In this document: positions 27,194 to 34,715 of the stretch, piece by piece
Numbering within the stretch: position 1 is the first letter of the stretch
Layout of the letters: every line of letters starts with the position of its first letter
NCBI RefSeq assembly: GCF_000355905.1
Contig: NZ_APLF01000006.1
Coordinates: 56,540 to 120,539 of the forward strand
Direction: 5' to 3'
Length of the DNA stretch: 64,000 nucleotides
Source of the DNA: Psychroflexus gondwanensis ACAM 44
GTDB lineage: Bacteria > Bacteroidota > Bacteroidia > Flavobacteriales > Flavobacteriaceae
Notes under the pieces: model-generated
The model's database searches: none
The model's input: only the letters and a program-made list of their open reading frames with translations
Told to the model about the DNA's origin: nothing
Program-made: the position numbers and the translations under genes

Positions 27194-27888
27194 TCTTTTA
27201 GGAGTTCTTCAAAATCTTCAATGCTTAGGGCTTCTGTAACTTTATAATCTCCAATTTGAGTTCGACGTAATTCAGAGAGATAAGCTCCAGAATTTAAAGC
27301 TTTACCAAAGTCATAGGCCAAACTACGAATGTAAGTGCCTTTGCTGCATTGGACTTCAAAGTTGAGTTTAGGGAAGTTGTTTTGAGTAATGTCGAAGCTA
27401 TCAATATGAACTTGACGTTTTGGGATATCGACGCTTTCTCCTTTTCTGGCGTATTCATATAAGCGTTTACCCTCTTTTTTTAAGGCTGAAAAAATAGGGG
27501 GGCGTTGCATGATGTCTCCTCTAAATTGAGGCAAGGTGTTTTGGATAAGATCAGCGGTGATATGAGAGGTTTCAAAAGTCTTATCCACTTCTGTCTCCAT
27601 ATCGTAGGAAGGAGTCGTACCGCCTAGGGTAAATTCGCCAGTATAAATTTTGGTTTGCCCCATCAAAGATTCGATGGTTTTTGTAGCCTTACCCGTACAC
27701 AAAATTACTAAGCCTGTGGCCAAGGGATCCAAGGTTCCAGCATGTCCGACTTTTATTTTTTTAAGCTCAAATTTTTGCTTAATCAGCCATCTCACTTTAT
27801 TCACCACTTGGAAAGAGGTCCAATGCAAAGGTTTGTCGAAAAGCAAAACCTGTCCGTCTTTAATTCCGTCTAAAGTCAAATTATCCAT
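27190..27888 (-). CDS. truB: tRNA pseudouridine-55 synthase
   Basis: 232 residues. It makes pseudouridine 55 in the T-loop of tRNAs. The catalytic Asp54 lies in GHAGTLDPLATGLV; KPLHWTSFQVVNKVR and CSKGTYIRSLAYDFG are further family motifs. The C-terminal PUA part is short, as in many Bacteroidota. The start overlaps uppP by 8 bases. Last gene of the ftsX-DUF3098-uppP-truB operon. Confidence 0.96.
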   Translation of the reverse strand: MDNLTLDGIKDGQVLLFDKPLHWTSFQVVNKVRWLIKQKFELKKIKVGHAGTLDPLATGLVILCTGKATKTIESLMGQTKIYTGEFTLGGTTPSYDMETEVDKTFETSHITADLIQNTLPQFRGDIMQRPPIFSALKKEGKRLYEYARKGESVDIPKRQVHIDSFDITQNNFPKLNFEVQCSKGTYIRSLAYDFGKALNSGAYLSELRRTQIGDYKVTEALSIEDFEELLKD

Positions 27889-28678
27889 TCATTTGAGTAA
27901 AAATAATTGAACCAACACCAACTACAAAACAGTAAATGGCAAAGTATCTCAATTTACTGCGTTTCACGATCGAAATCATCCAGGTGCAGGCCAATAATCC
28001 AGAAATAAAAGCTGCTACAAATCCTACCCCATAGCTCACCATATTGGCGTCGGCTATAGAAATATCGCCACTAGTTATGTCTTTCAAAATCTTTCCAAAG
28101 ATAAGGGGAACTACCATTAAAAAAGAAAATCTTGCCGCCTTGGACTTTTCATTCCCAAGAAGGACAGAAGTAGCAATAGTCGCCCCACTTCTCGAGATTC
28201 CAGGTAAAATGGCAATAGCTTGTGCCACACCAATCACAAAGGAATTTGTATAGGAAACTGGTTTTAGAATAGCCTTGGATTTATCGGTTAGCCAAAGTAG
28301 CAAGGAGGTCACGATGAGCATAAATCCTACCAAAATTATGTTTTCACCAAAGAGCATTTCCATTTGAGATTCAAAAAAATAACCAACAAGGGCGGCAGGA
28401 ATCATCGAGATGATAATCTTTAAAGAAAAGCGAGTTTCCTCATTCCATTGGAACGAAAATAGACCTTTGAAGATCTCAACAATATCTTTTCTGAAAATGA
28501 CGATAGTGCTCAATGCCGTTGCAAAATGAAGAATTACGGTAAGCAGTAAAGATTCTTTTGGGAGACTATCATTCCCTAGAATCGCTTTGCCTAACTCCAA
28601 ATGGCCACTAGACGATACAGGTAAAAATTCTGTTAGTCCTTGGATAATACCAAGGATACTCGCATCCCATACATCCAT
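27881..28678 (-). CDS. uppP: Undecaprenyl-diphosphatase
   Basis: 265 residues, multi-pass membrane enzyme that recycles undecaprenyl pyrophosphate for cell-wall synthesis. The BacA/UppP motifs GLTEFLPVSSSGHLELG and PGISRSGATI are intact. It starts on the last base of the DUF3098 stop (1-base overlap) and overlaps truB by 8 bases, so it is in a tight operon. Confidence 0.96.
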   Translation of the reverse strand: MDVWDASILGIIQGLTEFLPVSSSGHLELGKAILGNDSLPKESLLLTVILHFATALSTIVIFRKDIVEIFKGLFSFQWNEETRFSLKIIISMIPAALVGYFFESQMEMLFGENIILVGFMLIVTSLLLWLTDKSKAILKPVSYTNSFVIGVAQAIAILPGISRSGATIATSVLLGNEKSKAARFSFLMVVPLIFGKILKDITSGDISIADANMVSYGVGFVAAFISGLLACTWMISIVKRSKLRYFAIYCFVVGVGSIIFTQMNG

Positions 28679-28941
28679 TATTTAGCAGACTTTGGCTTGA
28701 GTAGAATAGCGTATACCTCGATAGCAAAGCCAATAAGGACTACAGTAGGGGCAAGGCGAATTCGTCTCCAGCTAAAAATTTCTGGATTAAACACATTGGG
28801 GTCATCACTACCACCGCCAGCCATCAGGATAAACCCAATAGCAATCACTGCTAATCCAATAATCATGAATTTATAATTCTCTTTTTCGAAAATGAATTTT
28901 TCACTTTCTTTAGCCTCTTTCTTACGTTTGCTCTCTCCCAT
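28678..28941 (-). CDS. DUF3098 two-helix membrane protein
   Basis: 87 residues: a charged N-terminus (MGESKRKKEAKESEKF), two helices (about 25-42 and 62-80) separated by GGGSDDPNVFNPEIFSWRR. This is the DUF3098 family, found between ftsX and uppP in Bacteroidota. Spacing to ftsX is 1 base. Function unknown; a link to cell division or wall synthesis follows only from position. Confidence 0.88.
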   Translation of the reverse strand: MGESKRKKEAKESEKFIFEKENYKFMIIGLAVIAIGFILMAGGGSDDPNVFNPEIFSWRRIRLAPTVVLIGFAIEVYAILLKPKSAK

Positions 28942-28942
28942 A

Positions 28943-29821
28943 TTAATAGTACAATTCGTCAGTTTTTAAATTTAAAAATCGCTGAGTCGCAAAAAAGGTA
29001 CTTAACCAAGAAATTAAGATCCCCATAATTAAAACGCCAACAAAAATCGCAGCCAGCAGAATTTCATCACTAATTAGGTTTAACTCAGGAAAACTTTTAT
29101 TCAGATAATACAACACGACTCCCATTCCTATTAACGAAATAGTAGACCCTATTAAACCTAGTTTTATACTCCTCAAGATAAACGGTCGTCGAATAAAGTG
29201 CTTTGTAGCTCCCACCATTTGCATGGTTTTAATAGTAAATCGCTTAGCATAAACCGATAAACGTATAGAACTGTTGATTAATAGAACAGCAATAAAGGTG
29301 AGTAAACCACTCACTATTAAAATCCAGAAACTCAATCGCTTAATGTTATCATTCAACAGAGCAATGAGCGGCTTATCATAAACAATTTCGTCTACAAATT
29401 CTTTATCCCCTAAACCTCTAGAAATCTCTGCAATCTGCGTTTCGGAAACATAATCTGCATTAAAATAAACATCGATAGAATTTTGTAAAGGGTTATACCC
29501 CAGAAACTCCATGAAATCTTCTCCAATCTCCTCGCTATAGGCTTTTGCTGCCTCTTCTTTGGAGACGAACTCGATGGTTTTAGTATATTCTGCCAAGGCC
29601 AAAGACTTCTGCATTTGGTCAATTTCAACCTCCTTGGCGGTGTCTTTTAAGTAGACCGTTAAGGCGATTTGCTCCTTGAAATTATCTGCTACTTTTTTGG
29701 TATTCAAGACCAAAAGCGCCAGCAAACCCACCAAAAATAAAACTAAAGCAATACTAATCACCACCGAAAAGTAGGAGGTAATTAATCGTCGTTTTTGGTA
29801 TTTTTCAAAGGAAGAAGCCAC
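28943..29821 (-). CDS. ftsX: Cell division protein FtsX
   Basis: 292 residues with the FtsX layout: a first helix at about 18-40, a periplasmic domain (about 45-165), then three helices (about 170-190, 220-245, 265-285). With FtsE it regulates septal peptidoglycan hydrolases. ftsE is not adjacent here. First gene of the operon with DUF3098, uppP and truB. Confidence 0.94.
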   Translation of the reverse strand: MASSFEKYQKRRLITSYFSVVISIALVLFLVGLLALLVLNTKKVADNFKEQIALTVYLKDTAKEVEIDQMQKSLALAEYTKTIEFVSKEEAAKAYSEEIGEDFMEFLGYNPLQNSIDVYFNADYVSETQIAEISRGLGDKEFVDEIVYDKPLIALLNDNIKRLSFWILIVSGLLTFIAVLLINSSIRLSVYAKRFTIKTMQMVGATKHFIRRPFILRSIKLGLIGSTISLIGMGVVLYYLNKSFPELNLISDEILLAAIFVGVLIMGILISWLSTFFATQRFLNLKTDELYY

Positions 29822-29885
29822 TCAATAAATTTTGGTAAAAATATAAAACTATAAGATGATAACGGCTATCCCTCAGATTAATTTT

Positions 29886-30035
29886 ATGGGCGCTTTATCC
29901 CGCTATTCGTTTCAACTCCGCAGGCTTTGCTTTAGGTCTTGAGCTTATAGCGGCTTTTCCTTTGGTCAAGCGCTATGCGCTCGACCTATAGCGCCTAGCC
30001 TTTGCGGGGTTTCCTCTCCTATCGAGAGCGCAAAA
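29886..30035. repeat. GC-rich structured intergenic element
   Basis: Between ftsX and the next gene lies about 150 bases that are clearly GC-richer than their surroundings. The segment contains a hairpin at 29964-29986 (GGTC-AGCGC/GCGCT-GACC with one mismatch) and the recurring word TATAGCG (29956 and 29987). It resembles the short palindromic repeats that Flavobacteria scatter between genes. No ORF is supported. Confidence 0.55.
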
Positions 30036-30119
30036 AAGCTTAATATCAAACTTTAAAATTAAAAAGCACTGAATGTAAATTTGGACTATTTTAGCAACAA
30101 CTAACTAATTTAAATAACA

Positions 30120-30686
30120 ATGAAATCATTTATCATTCTCGCATTCGTATTATCCTTCACAATTTCTTTTTCTCAAAACAGTGAAAGCTCTGTAAAAGTA
30201 GATTCAATTACCAAAAATAATTATGAAAAAATCCATGAACTTAGACTGGGTGCTATCAAGTTTCTTGCTGGTGGATTTTTAGATGTGAGCTACGAGTATA
30301 TCAATTCCCAGACTTCTGGTTATGGGGTTTCCCTTCTTGCAAATTTTGAAAATTCCATTGATTATGAAAAATTTGGACTTAACCCATACTACCGTTTTTA
30401 CTTTGGTAATAATCCAGAATTTAAAGGTCGTGGCTTCTTCGTTGAGGTATTTTCATATTTTCACATCGGAGAGGAAGACGACTTTTACGTTAATCAACAA
30501 GGAAATGGAGTTGTAGAAGACGATACATTTTTTGATGTAGCCCCTGGATTTGCTGTTGGTTCTAAATGGATAAATTCAAGTGGATTCGTATTTCAACTCA
30601 AATTGGGTGTAGGAAGAAATCTCTTAGGAAATAACCCCAATGAATTCCTAGCTACAGGCGACTTCTACATCGGCTATAGATTTTAA
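30120..30686 (+). CDS. Exported outer-membrane beta-barrel-like protein
   Basis: 188 residues with signal peptide (cleavage about SFSQ, residue 19). The mature part has alternating strand patterns (VSYEYINSQTSGYGVSLLAN, YYRFYFG, GRGFFVEVFSYFH) and ends in YIGYRF with a terminal Phe, typical of small outer-membrane barrels, perhaps DUF3575-like. It is a single gene; function unknown. Confidence 0.75.
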   Translation: MKSFIILAFVLSFTISFSQNSESSVKVDSITKNNYEKIHELRLGAIKFLAGGFLDVSYEYINSQTSGYGVSLLANFENSIDYEKFGLNPYYRFYFGNNPEFKGRGFFVEVFSYFHIGEEDDFYVNQQGNGVVEDDTFFDVAPGFAVGSKWINSSGFVFQLKLGVGRNLLGNNPNEFLATGDFYIGYRF

Positions 30687-30763
30687 GTCTTCTAAAAATC
30701 AACTCACGCTTCAACTTTTGAGTTTTAATTCCAATCTCGGTGAGGAGTTAAAGCCATATATAT

Positions 30764-30771
30764 TAGTTTTG
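30764..30771 (+). promoter_or_regulatory. Candidate -7 element of leuS
   Basis: TAGTTTTG matches TAnnTTTG and ends 24 bases before the leuS ATG. Confidence 0.5.
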
Positions 30772-30795
30772 CCACTTCGAAATAAGTAACTTATT

Positions 30796-33700
30796 ATGGC
30801 ATACGATTTTAAAGCAATAGAAACCAAATGGCAAAAGCGTTGGGCGAAAGACCAAACCTTTAAAGCGAAACAACCCCAGGAGTTTGAGGGAGATCCTAAA
30901 CCTCCATTTTACGTGTTGGATATGTTTCCTTATCCGTCTGGAGCAGGACTTCATGTTGGCCATCCATTAGGGTATATTGCCAGCGACATTTATGCCCGCT
31001 ACAAAAGACATAAGGGGTTTAATGTGTTGCACCCACAAGGCTATGATTCTTTTGGGCTACCTGCAGAGCAGTATGCCATCCAAACTGGTCAACATCCATC
31101 ATCAACAACTGAAATCAATATTGAAGGGTGTTTAGATAATAAAGGGAAAATATTAGAAAAATATGTAGAAGATAATGGCAAGATTAAGAATTCAGCTCTT
31201 ATCGATAAATCTAAGGAAACGCTTGTTGATGAAGAGAATTATCAAGACAATATAATTAAAGGGTATCGTAAACAACTCGATAAAATCGGATTTTCTTTCG
31301 ATTGGAGTCGGGAAGTCCGCACCAGTAATCCGGATTATTATAAATGGACACAGTGGATTTTTATTCAACTCTTTGAAAGCTGGTATGATGCCAAAGCTCA
31401 AAAATCCAAGTCCATACCAGAATTAGTCCACATTTTCGAAAAAGAAGGAAATACAAACGTGGACGCAGTGGCAAATGAAAACACAACTTCATTTTCTGCT
31501 TTAGAATGGTCAGGTTTTACCGATGACCAAAAAGAAGAACTGCTACTCAATTACCGTTTAACTTATCTTGCCGAAACAGAAGTTAATTGGTGTCCAGCCC
31601 TAGGAACGGTCTTGGCCAATGATGAAATTGTGAACGGGGTTTCAGAACGTGGAGGACATCCTGTGTCCAGAAAAAAGATGAAGCAGTGGAGTATGCGTAT
31701 TTCTGCGTTTGCAGATCGGCTACTTAGTGGACTTGAAGATTTAGACTGGAGCGAAAGTCTTAAAGAAACCCAACGCAACTGGATTGGAAAATCGGTGGGA
31801 GCACAGCTAGAATTCCCCATCCTGTCCTTCCCCAAAGGGGAAGAGAACACTAAGCCAGGCTACATTACAGGTGGAAATAATGCTCACACCCTTATTGAAA
31901 AAGCAAAAGAAAATAGAAATCAACCAACTGAGGCTGAAAAAACACTTTGGATACAACTTCGAGGTAAAAAGTTATCGGGATATAAGTTTAGACAGCAACA
32001 TTTAATCGGAGATTATATTGCAGACTTTGTCTGTTTATCAAAATCTTTGGTCGTTGAAGTCGATGGTGGATATCATAATGAAACCAAAGCCTATGATGAG
32101 GAACGAACACAATTTCTAAATAAAAAAGGCTTTGAAGTTATTCGATTTAAAAACGAAGAAGTCATTGGAAACCTAGATGAGGTTTTAGAACAAATCAATA
32201 CCAAACTCGACCAATTACCTAAGTACAGCAAAATTGCGAAGCAATTTGAGACGAACGAATTGAGTTTCAATAAAAAATCTGATTCTTACGCGAAGAGGAA
32301 TGAGAAACCCCTCTCCTTGGGAGAGGGGAAAGGGGAGAGGATTTCAGCCTTCACCACTCGACCAGATACCATTTATGGCGTCTCTTTTATCACCTTAGCT
32401 CCTGAGCATGATTTGGTGTCGAAAATTACTACTCCTGAGCAAAAAGAAGAAGTAGACGCTTATGTAAAAGCTTCAGCAAAGCGAAGCGAGAGAGAACGTA
32501 TGGCAGATGTTAAAACCATTTCTGGTGTTTTTACAGGGGCTTATGCCGAGCATCCTCTTACTAAAGAACCTCTTCCAATTTGGATTGGAGATTATGTATT
32601 AGCGAGTTATGGCACAGGTGCTGTTATGGCCGTCCCTTGTGGTGACCAAAGGGATCATGACTTTGCTCAACATTTTGGAATTCCTATTCCCAACGTGTTT
32701 GAAGGCATCGATATTTCTAAAGAAGCTTATGTCGATAAATCTAATGCGACCAAAATTGCCAACTCCGACTTCCTGAATGGTTTAGGCGTTTTGGAAGCGA
32801 TCCCCAAAGCGATTGAAGCTCTGGCTGAAATGGGTCAAGGGGCTAAAAAGATAAATTATAGACTAAGAGATGCCGTCTTTTCTAGACAGCGGTATTGGGG
32901 AGAGCCATTTCCGGTTTATTATATCAATGGCTTACCGAAAATGATAGAGAGCAAATACTTGCCTTTAGAATTACCTGAGGTTGAAAAGTACCTTCCTACA
33001 GAAGATGGGGCTCCACCTTTGGGAAGAGCACAAGAGTGGGCTTGGGATGCCGAGCAGCATCAAGTGGTTTCAAACGCCAAGATAGACCATAAAACAGTAT
33101 TTCCATTGGAATTGAACACCATGCCTGGATGGGCAGGTAGTTCTTGGTACTTGTTCCGCTATATGGAAACCGAAAACCGCGATCAACATATCGCTTCCAA
33201 AGAGAATTTAGATTATTGGAATAACGTTGACTTGTATATTGGTGGGAGCGAGCACGCCACTGGACACTTGTTATACTCTAGATTCTGGACCAAATTCCTC
33301 AACGATAAAGGAGTCCTTCCGGTTGATGAACCCTTTAAAAAATTGATTAACCAAGGCATGATCTTGGGGGAGAGTGCATTTGTAAATACTTTTACTATTG
33401 TTTTTACAGTCGATGATAAAGGGAATGACAATAATTTGAAAGAGCAACCTGAGGCATTAAAGGTTCTTTTTAGTAATGATTTAGGTGATTTAAATATCAA
33501 AAAAAGAGAATATATAGAATCAGACTATATTTTAAATGAAATAGAAAAAATCACACAAAAAGCACAAGAGATTTGTGATGTTGAAAATAAAAAACATAGT
33601 GATAAAAATGGGCAGATTGGTTATATGGGCTTAACCAATGTAAAGAGACGTGTTGATGTTTCTTTAGTCAATACTTCAAACGAATTGAATCCAGAAGGTT

Positions 33701-34491
33701 TTAAAACATCTCCTTTTGGAAAAGAATTTAAAGATGCAGAAGTGATTTATAATGAATCGGGGAAACTTTTAGTGAGTAGGGAAGTCGAAAAAATGTCGAA
33801 ATCTAAATTCAATGTGGTTAATCCAGATGATATCTGTGAAGACTTTGGAGCCGACAGTTTGAGACTTTACGAAATGTTTTTAGGACCACTAGAACAAGCC
33901 AAGCCTTGGAGTACTGCTGGATTGTCTGGGGTACATAATTTCTTAAAAAAACTTTGGAAATTGTATTCCATCTCTAAATCCCCCCAAGAGGAAGGCCAGA
34001 ATTTTGTCGTTTCCGATGAACCTGCTTCGAAGGAGTCCTTAAAAACTCTGCATAAGACCATCAAGAAAGTCACTCAAGATATCGAAGAGTTTAGCTTTAA
34101 TACATCGGTATCAACCTTTATGATTTGTGTGAATGAACTCACCCAGCAAAAATGCAACTCAAGAGACGTCTTAGAACCTCTAACCGTATTGATTTCACCA
34201 TATGCTCCTCATATCGCTGAAGAGTTATGGGAACTTTTGGGCAACGCCACTAGTATTGCTGAAGTGGATTATCCTGTTTTTGAAGAACACTACTTGAAAG
34301 AAGACTCCAAAACATACCCTATTTCTTTTAATGGAAAGATGAGGTTTACACTAGACTTGTCTTTGGATTTAAGCAAAGATGAGATCGAAAAAATAGTAAT
34401 GGCCGATGAGCGTACACAAAAACAACTGGACGGGCGCACTCCTAAAAAAGTGATTATCGTGCCTGGTAAGATTGTTAATATTGTGGGGTAG
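30796..34491 (+). CDS. leuS: Leucyl-tRNA synthetase carrying an in-frame DUF559 insertion
   Basis: Charges tRNA-Leu. The HIGH-type motif (GLHVGHPLGY), NWCPALGTVLANDE, the editing-domain TTRPDTIYGV, and KMSKSKFNVVNPDDI are all present, so the synthetase frame is complete. At 1231 residues it is much longer than I expect for Bacteroidota LeuRS (somewhat under 1000). The excess lies in three places: about 45 residues at about 110-155; about 170 residues at about 342-516 that contain a DUF559 nuclease-like domain; and about 90 residues at about 864-952 before KMSKS. No other leuS is in the window. Whether the extra domains stay in the mature enzyme is unknown. Confidence 0.95.
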   Translation: MAYDFKAIETKWQKRWAKDQTFKAKQPQEFEGDPKPPFYVLDMFPYPSGAGLHVGHPLGYIASDIYARYKRHKGFNVLHPQGYDSFGLPAEQYAIQTGQHPSSTTEINIEGCLDNKGKILEKYVEDNGKIKNSALIDKSKETLVDEENYQDNIIKGYRKQLDKIGFSFDWSREVRTSNPDYYKWTQWIFIQLFESWYDAKAQKSKSIPELVHIFEKEGNTNVDAVANENTTSFSALEWSGFTDDQKEELLLNYRLTYLAETEVNWCPALGTVLANDEIVNGVSERGGHPVSRKKMKQWSMRISAFADRLLSGLEDLDWSESLKETQRNWIGKSVGAQLEFPILSFPKGEENTKPGYITGGNNAHTLIEKAKENRNQPTEAEKTLWIQLRGKKLSGYKFRQQHLIGDYIADFVCLSKSLVVEVDGGYHNETKAYDEERTQFLNKKGFEVIRFKNEEVIGNLDEVLEQINTKLDQLPKYSKIAKQFETNELSFNKKSDSYAKRNEKPLSLGEGKGERISAFTTRPDTIYGVSFITLAPEHDLVSKITTPEQKEEVDAYVKASAKRSERERMADVKTISGVFTGAYAEHPLTKEPLPIWIGDYVLASYGTGAVMAVPCGDQRDHDFAQHFGIPIPNVFEGIDISKEAYVDKSNATKIANSDFLNGLGVLEAIPKAIEALAEMGQGAKKINYRLRDAVFSRQRYWGEPFPVYYINGLPKMIESKYLPLELPEVEKYLPTEDGAPPLGRAQEWAWDAEQHQVVSNAKIDHKTVFPLELNTMPGWAGSSWYLFRYMETENRDQHIASKENLDYWNNVDLYIGGSEHATGHLLYSRFWTKFLNDKGVLPVDEPFKKLINQGMILGESAFVNTFTIVFTVDDKGNDNNLKEQPEALKVLFSNDLGDLNIKKREYIESDYILNEIEKITQKAQEICDVENKKHSDKNGQIGYMGLTNVKRRVDVSLVNTSNELNPEGFKTSPFGKEFKDAEVIYNESGKLLVSREVEKMSKSKFNVVNPDDICEDFGADSLRLYEMFLGPLEQAKPWSTAGLSGVHNFLKKLWKLYSISKSPQEEGQNFVVSDEPASKESLKTLHKTIKKVTQDIEEFSFNTSVSTFMICVNELTQQKCNSRDVLEPLTVLISPYAPHIAEELWELLGNATSIAEVDYPVFEEHYLKEDSKTYPISFNGKMRFTLDLSLDLSKDEIEKIVMADERTQKQLDGRTPKKVIIVPGKIVNIVG
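31123..31257 (+). other. N-terminal extra segment in leuS
   Basis: About 45 codons between STTEIN and KGYRKQLDKIGF, where LeuRS as I remember it passes almost directly from TTE-N to the REQLDKIGFS-type segment. The inserted residues are hydrophilic (Lys, Glu, Asp, Asn). No domain recognised. Confidence 0.6.
31820..32343 (+). mobile_element. Hairpin-bounded DUF559 element inserted in frame in leuS
   Basis: The inserted stretch lies in the CP1 editing region, between QLEFPI and ISAFTTRPDTIYGV. It is bounded on the left by the hairpin CTTCCCC-AAA-GGGGAAG (31827-31843) and on the right by the 9-bp hairpin CCCCTCTCC-TTG-GGAGAGGGG (32308-32328). Inside, residues about 357-467 form a DUF559 domain: PTEAEKTLW, KFRQQHLIGDYIADFVC, VVEVDGGYH and GFEVIRFKNEEV. 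These are the Vsr/PD-(D/E)XK-like core residues (Asp of IADF, Glu of VVEVDG). The reading frame is kept open throughout. I interpret it as a mobile or formerly mobile element; movement itself is not shown. Confidence 0.7.
33385..33651 (+). other. Expanded segment before KMSKS in leuS
   Basis: About 89 codons between LGESAFV and VDVSLVNTSNELN, clearly longer than the loop I expect there. It is rich in Lys, Glu, Asn and Asp (for example DDKGNDNNLKEQPEAL and ENKKHSDKNGQIGYMG). No domain recognised. Confidence 0.55.
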
Positions 34492-34598
34492 GTATCGCCC
34501 TAAAATCTATATATTTTGTCATTCTGGACAAGTTCGACTTTTATAACAAGTCGGATGGTTTCAGAATCTAATTTTTCTTTATCTAAAATTGAATTGAG

Positions 34599-34649
34599 AA
34601 CCTGAAACAAGCCTGCCTGCCTGAGGAGTCTTACAGGAAGGTTCAGGTT
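34599..34649. repeat. REP-like inverted repeat between leuS and polA
   Basis: AACCTGAA at 34599-34606 pairs with TTCAGGTT at 34642-34649, enclosing nested CCTG/CAGG words. The preceding GTCATTCTGGACAAG at about 34518 and the following TTGACAAAATATG resemble dispersed intergenic repeats of Flavobacteria. Confidence 0.55.
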
Positions 34650-34681
34650 GACAAAATATGATCAATTAAGATAGAATTCAG

Positions 34682-34715
34682 ATACCCCGATGGCTAGGCC
34701 TCGGGGTATTTTAAT
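34682..34715 (+). terminator. Hairpin between leuS and polA
   Basis: ATACCCCGA/TCGGGGTAT (34682-34690 and 34701-34709) followed by TTTAATTT on the plus strand. It suits leuS termination in direction, though it sits right beside the polA stop. Confidence 0.6.

Noticed and set aside
31820..32343. Intein in LeuRS
   Set aside because: No splice-site residues of inteins (N-terminal Cys/Ser block, C-terminal His-Asn before Cys/Ser/Thr) are visible at the junctions; the domain is DUF559, not a homing endonuclease of the LAGLIDADG or HNH type.
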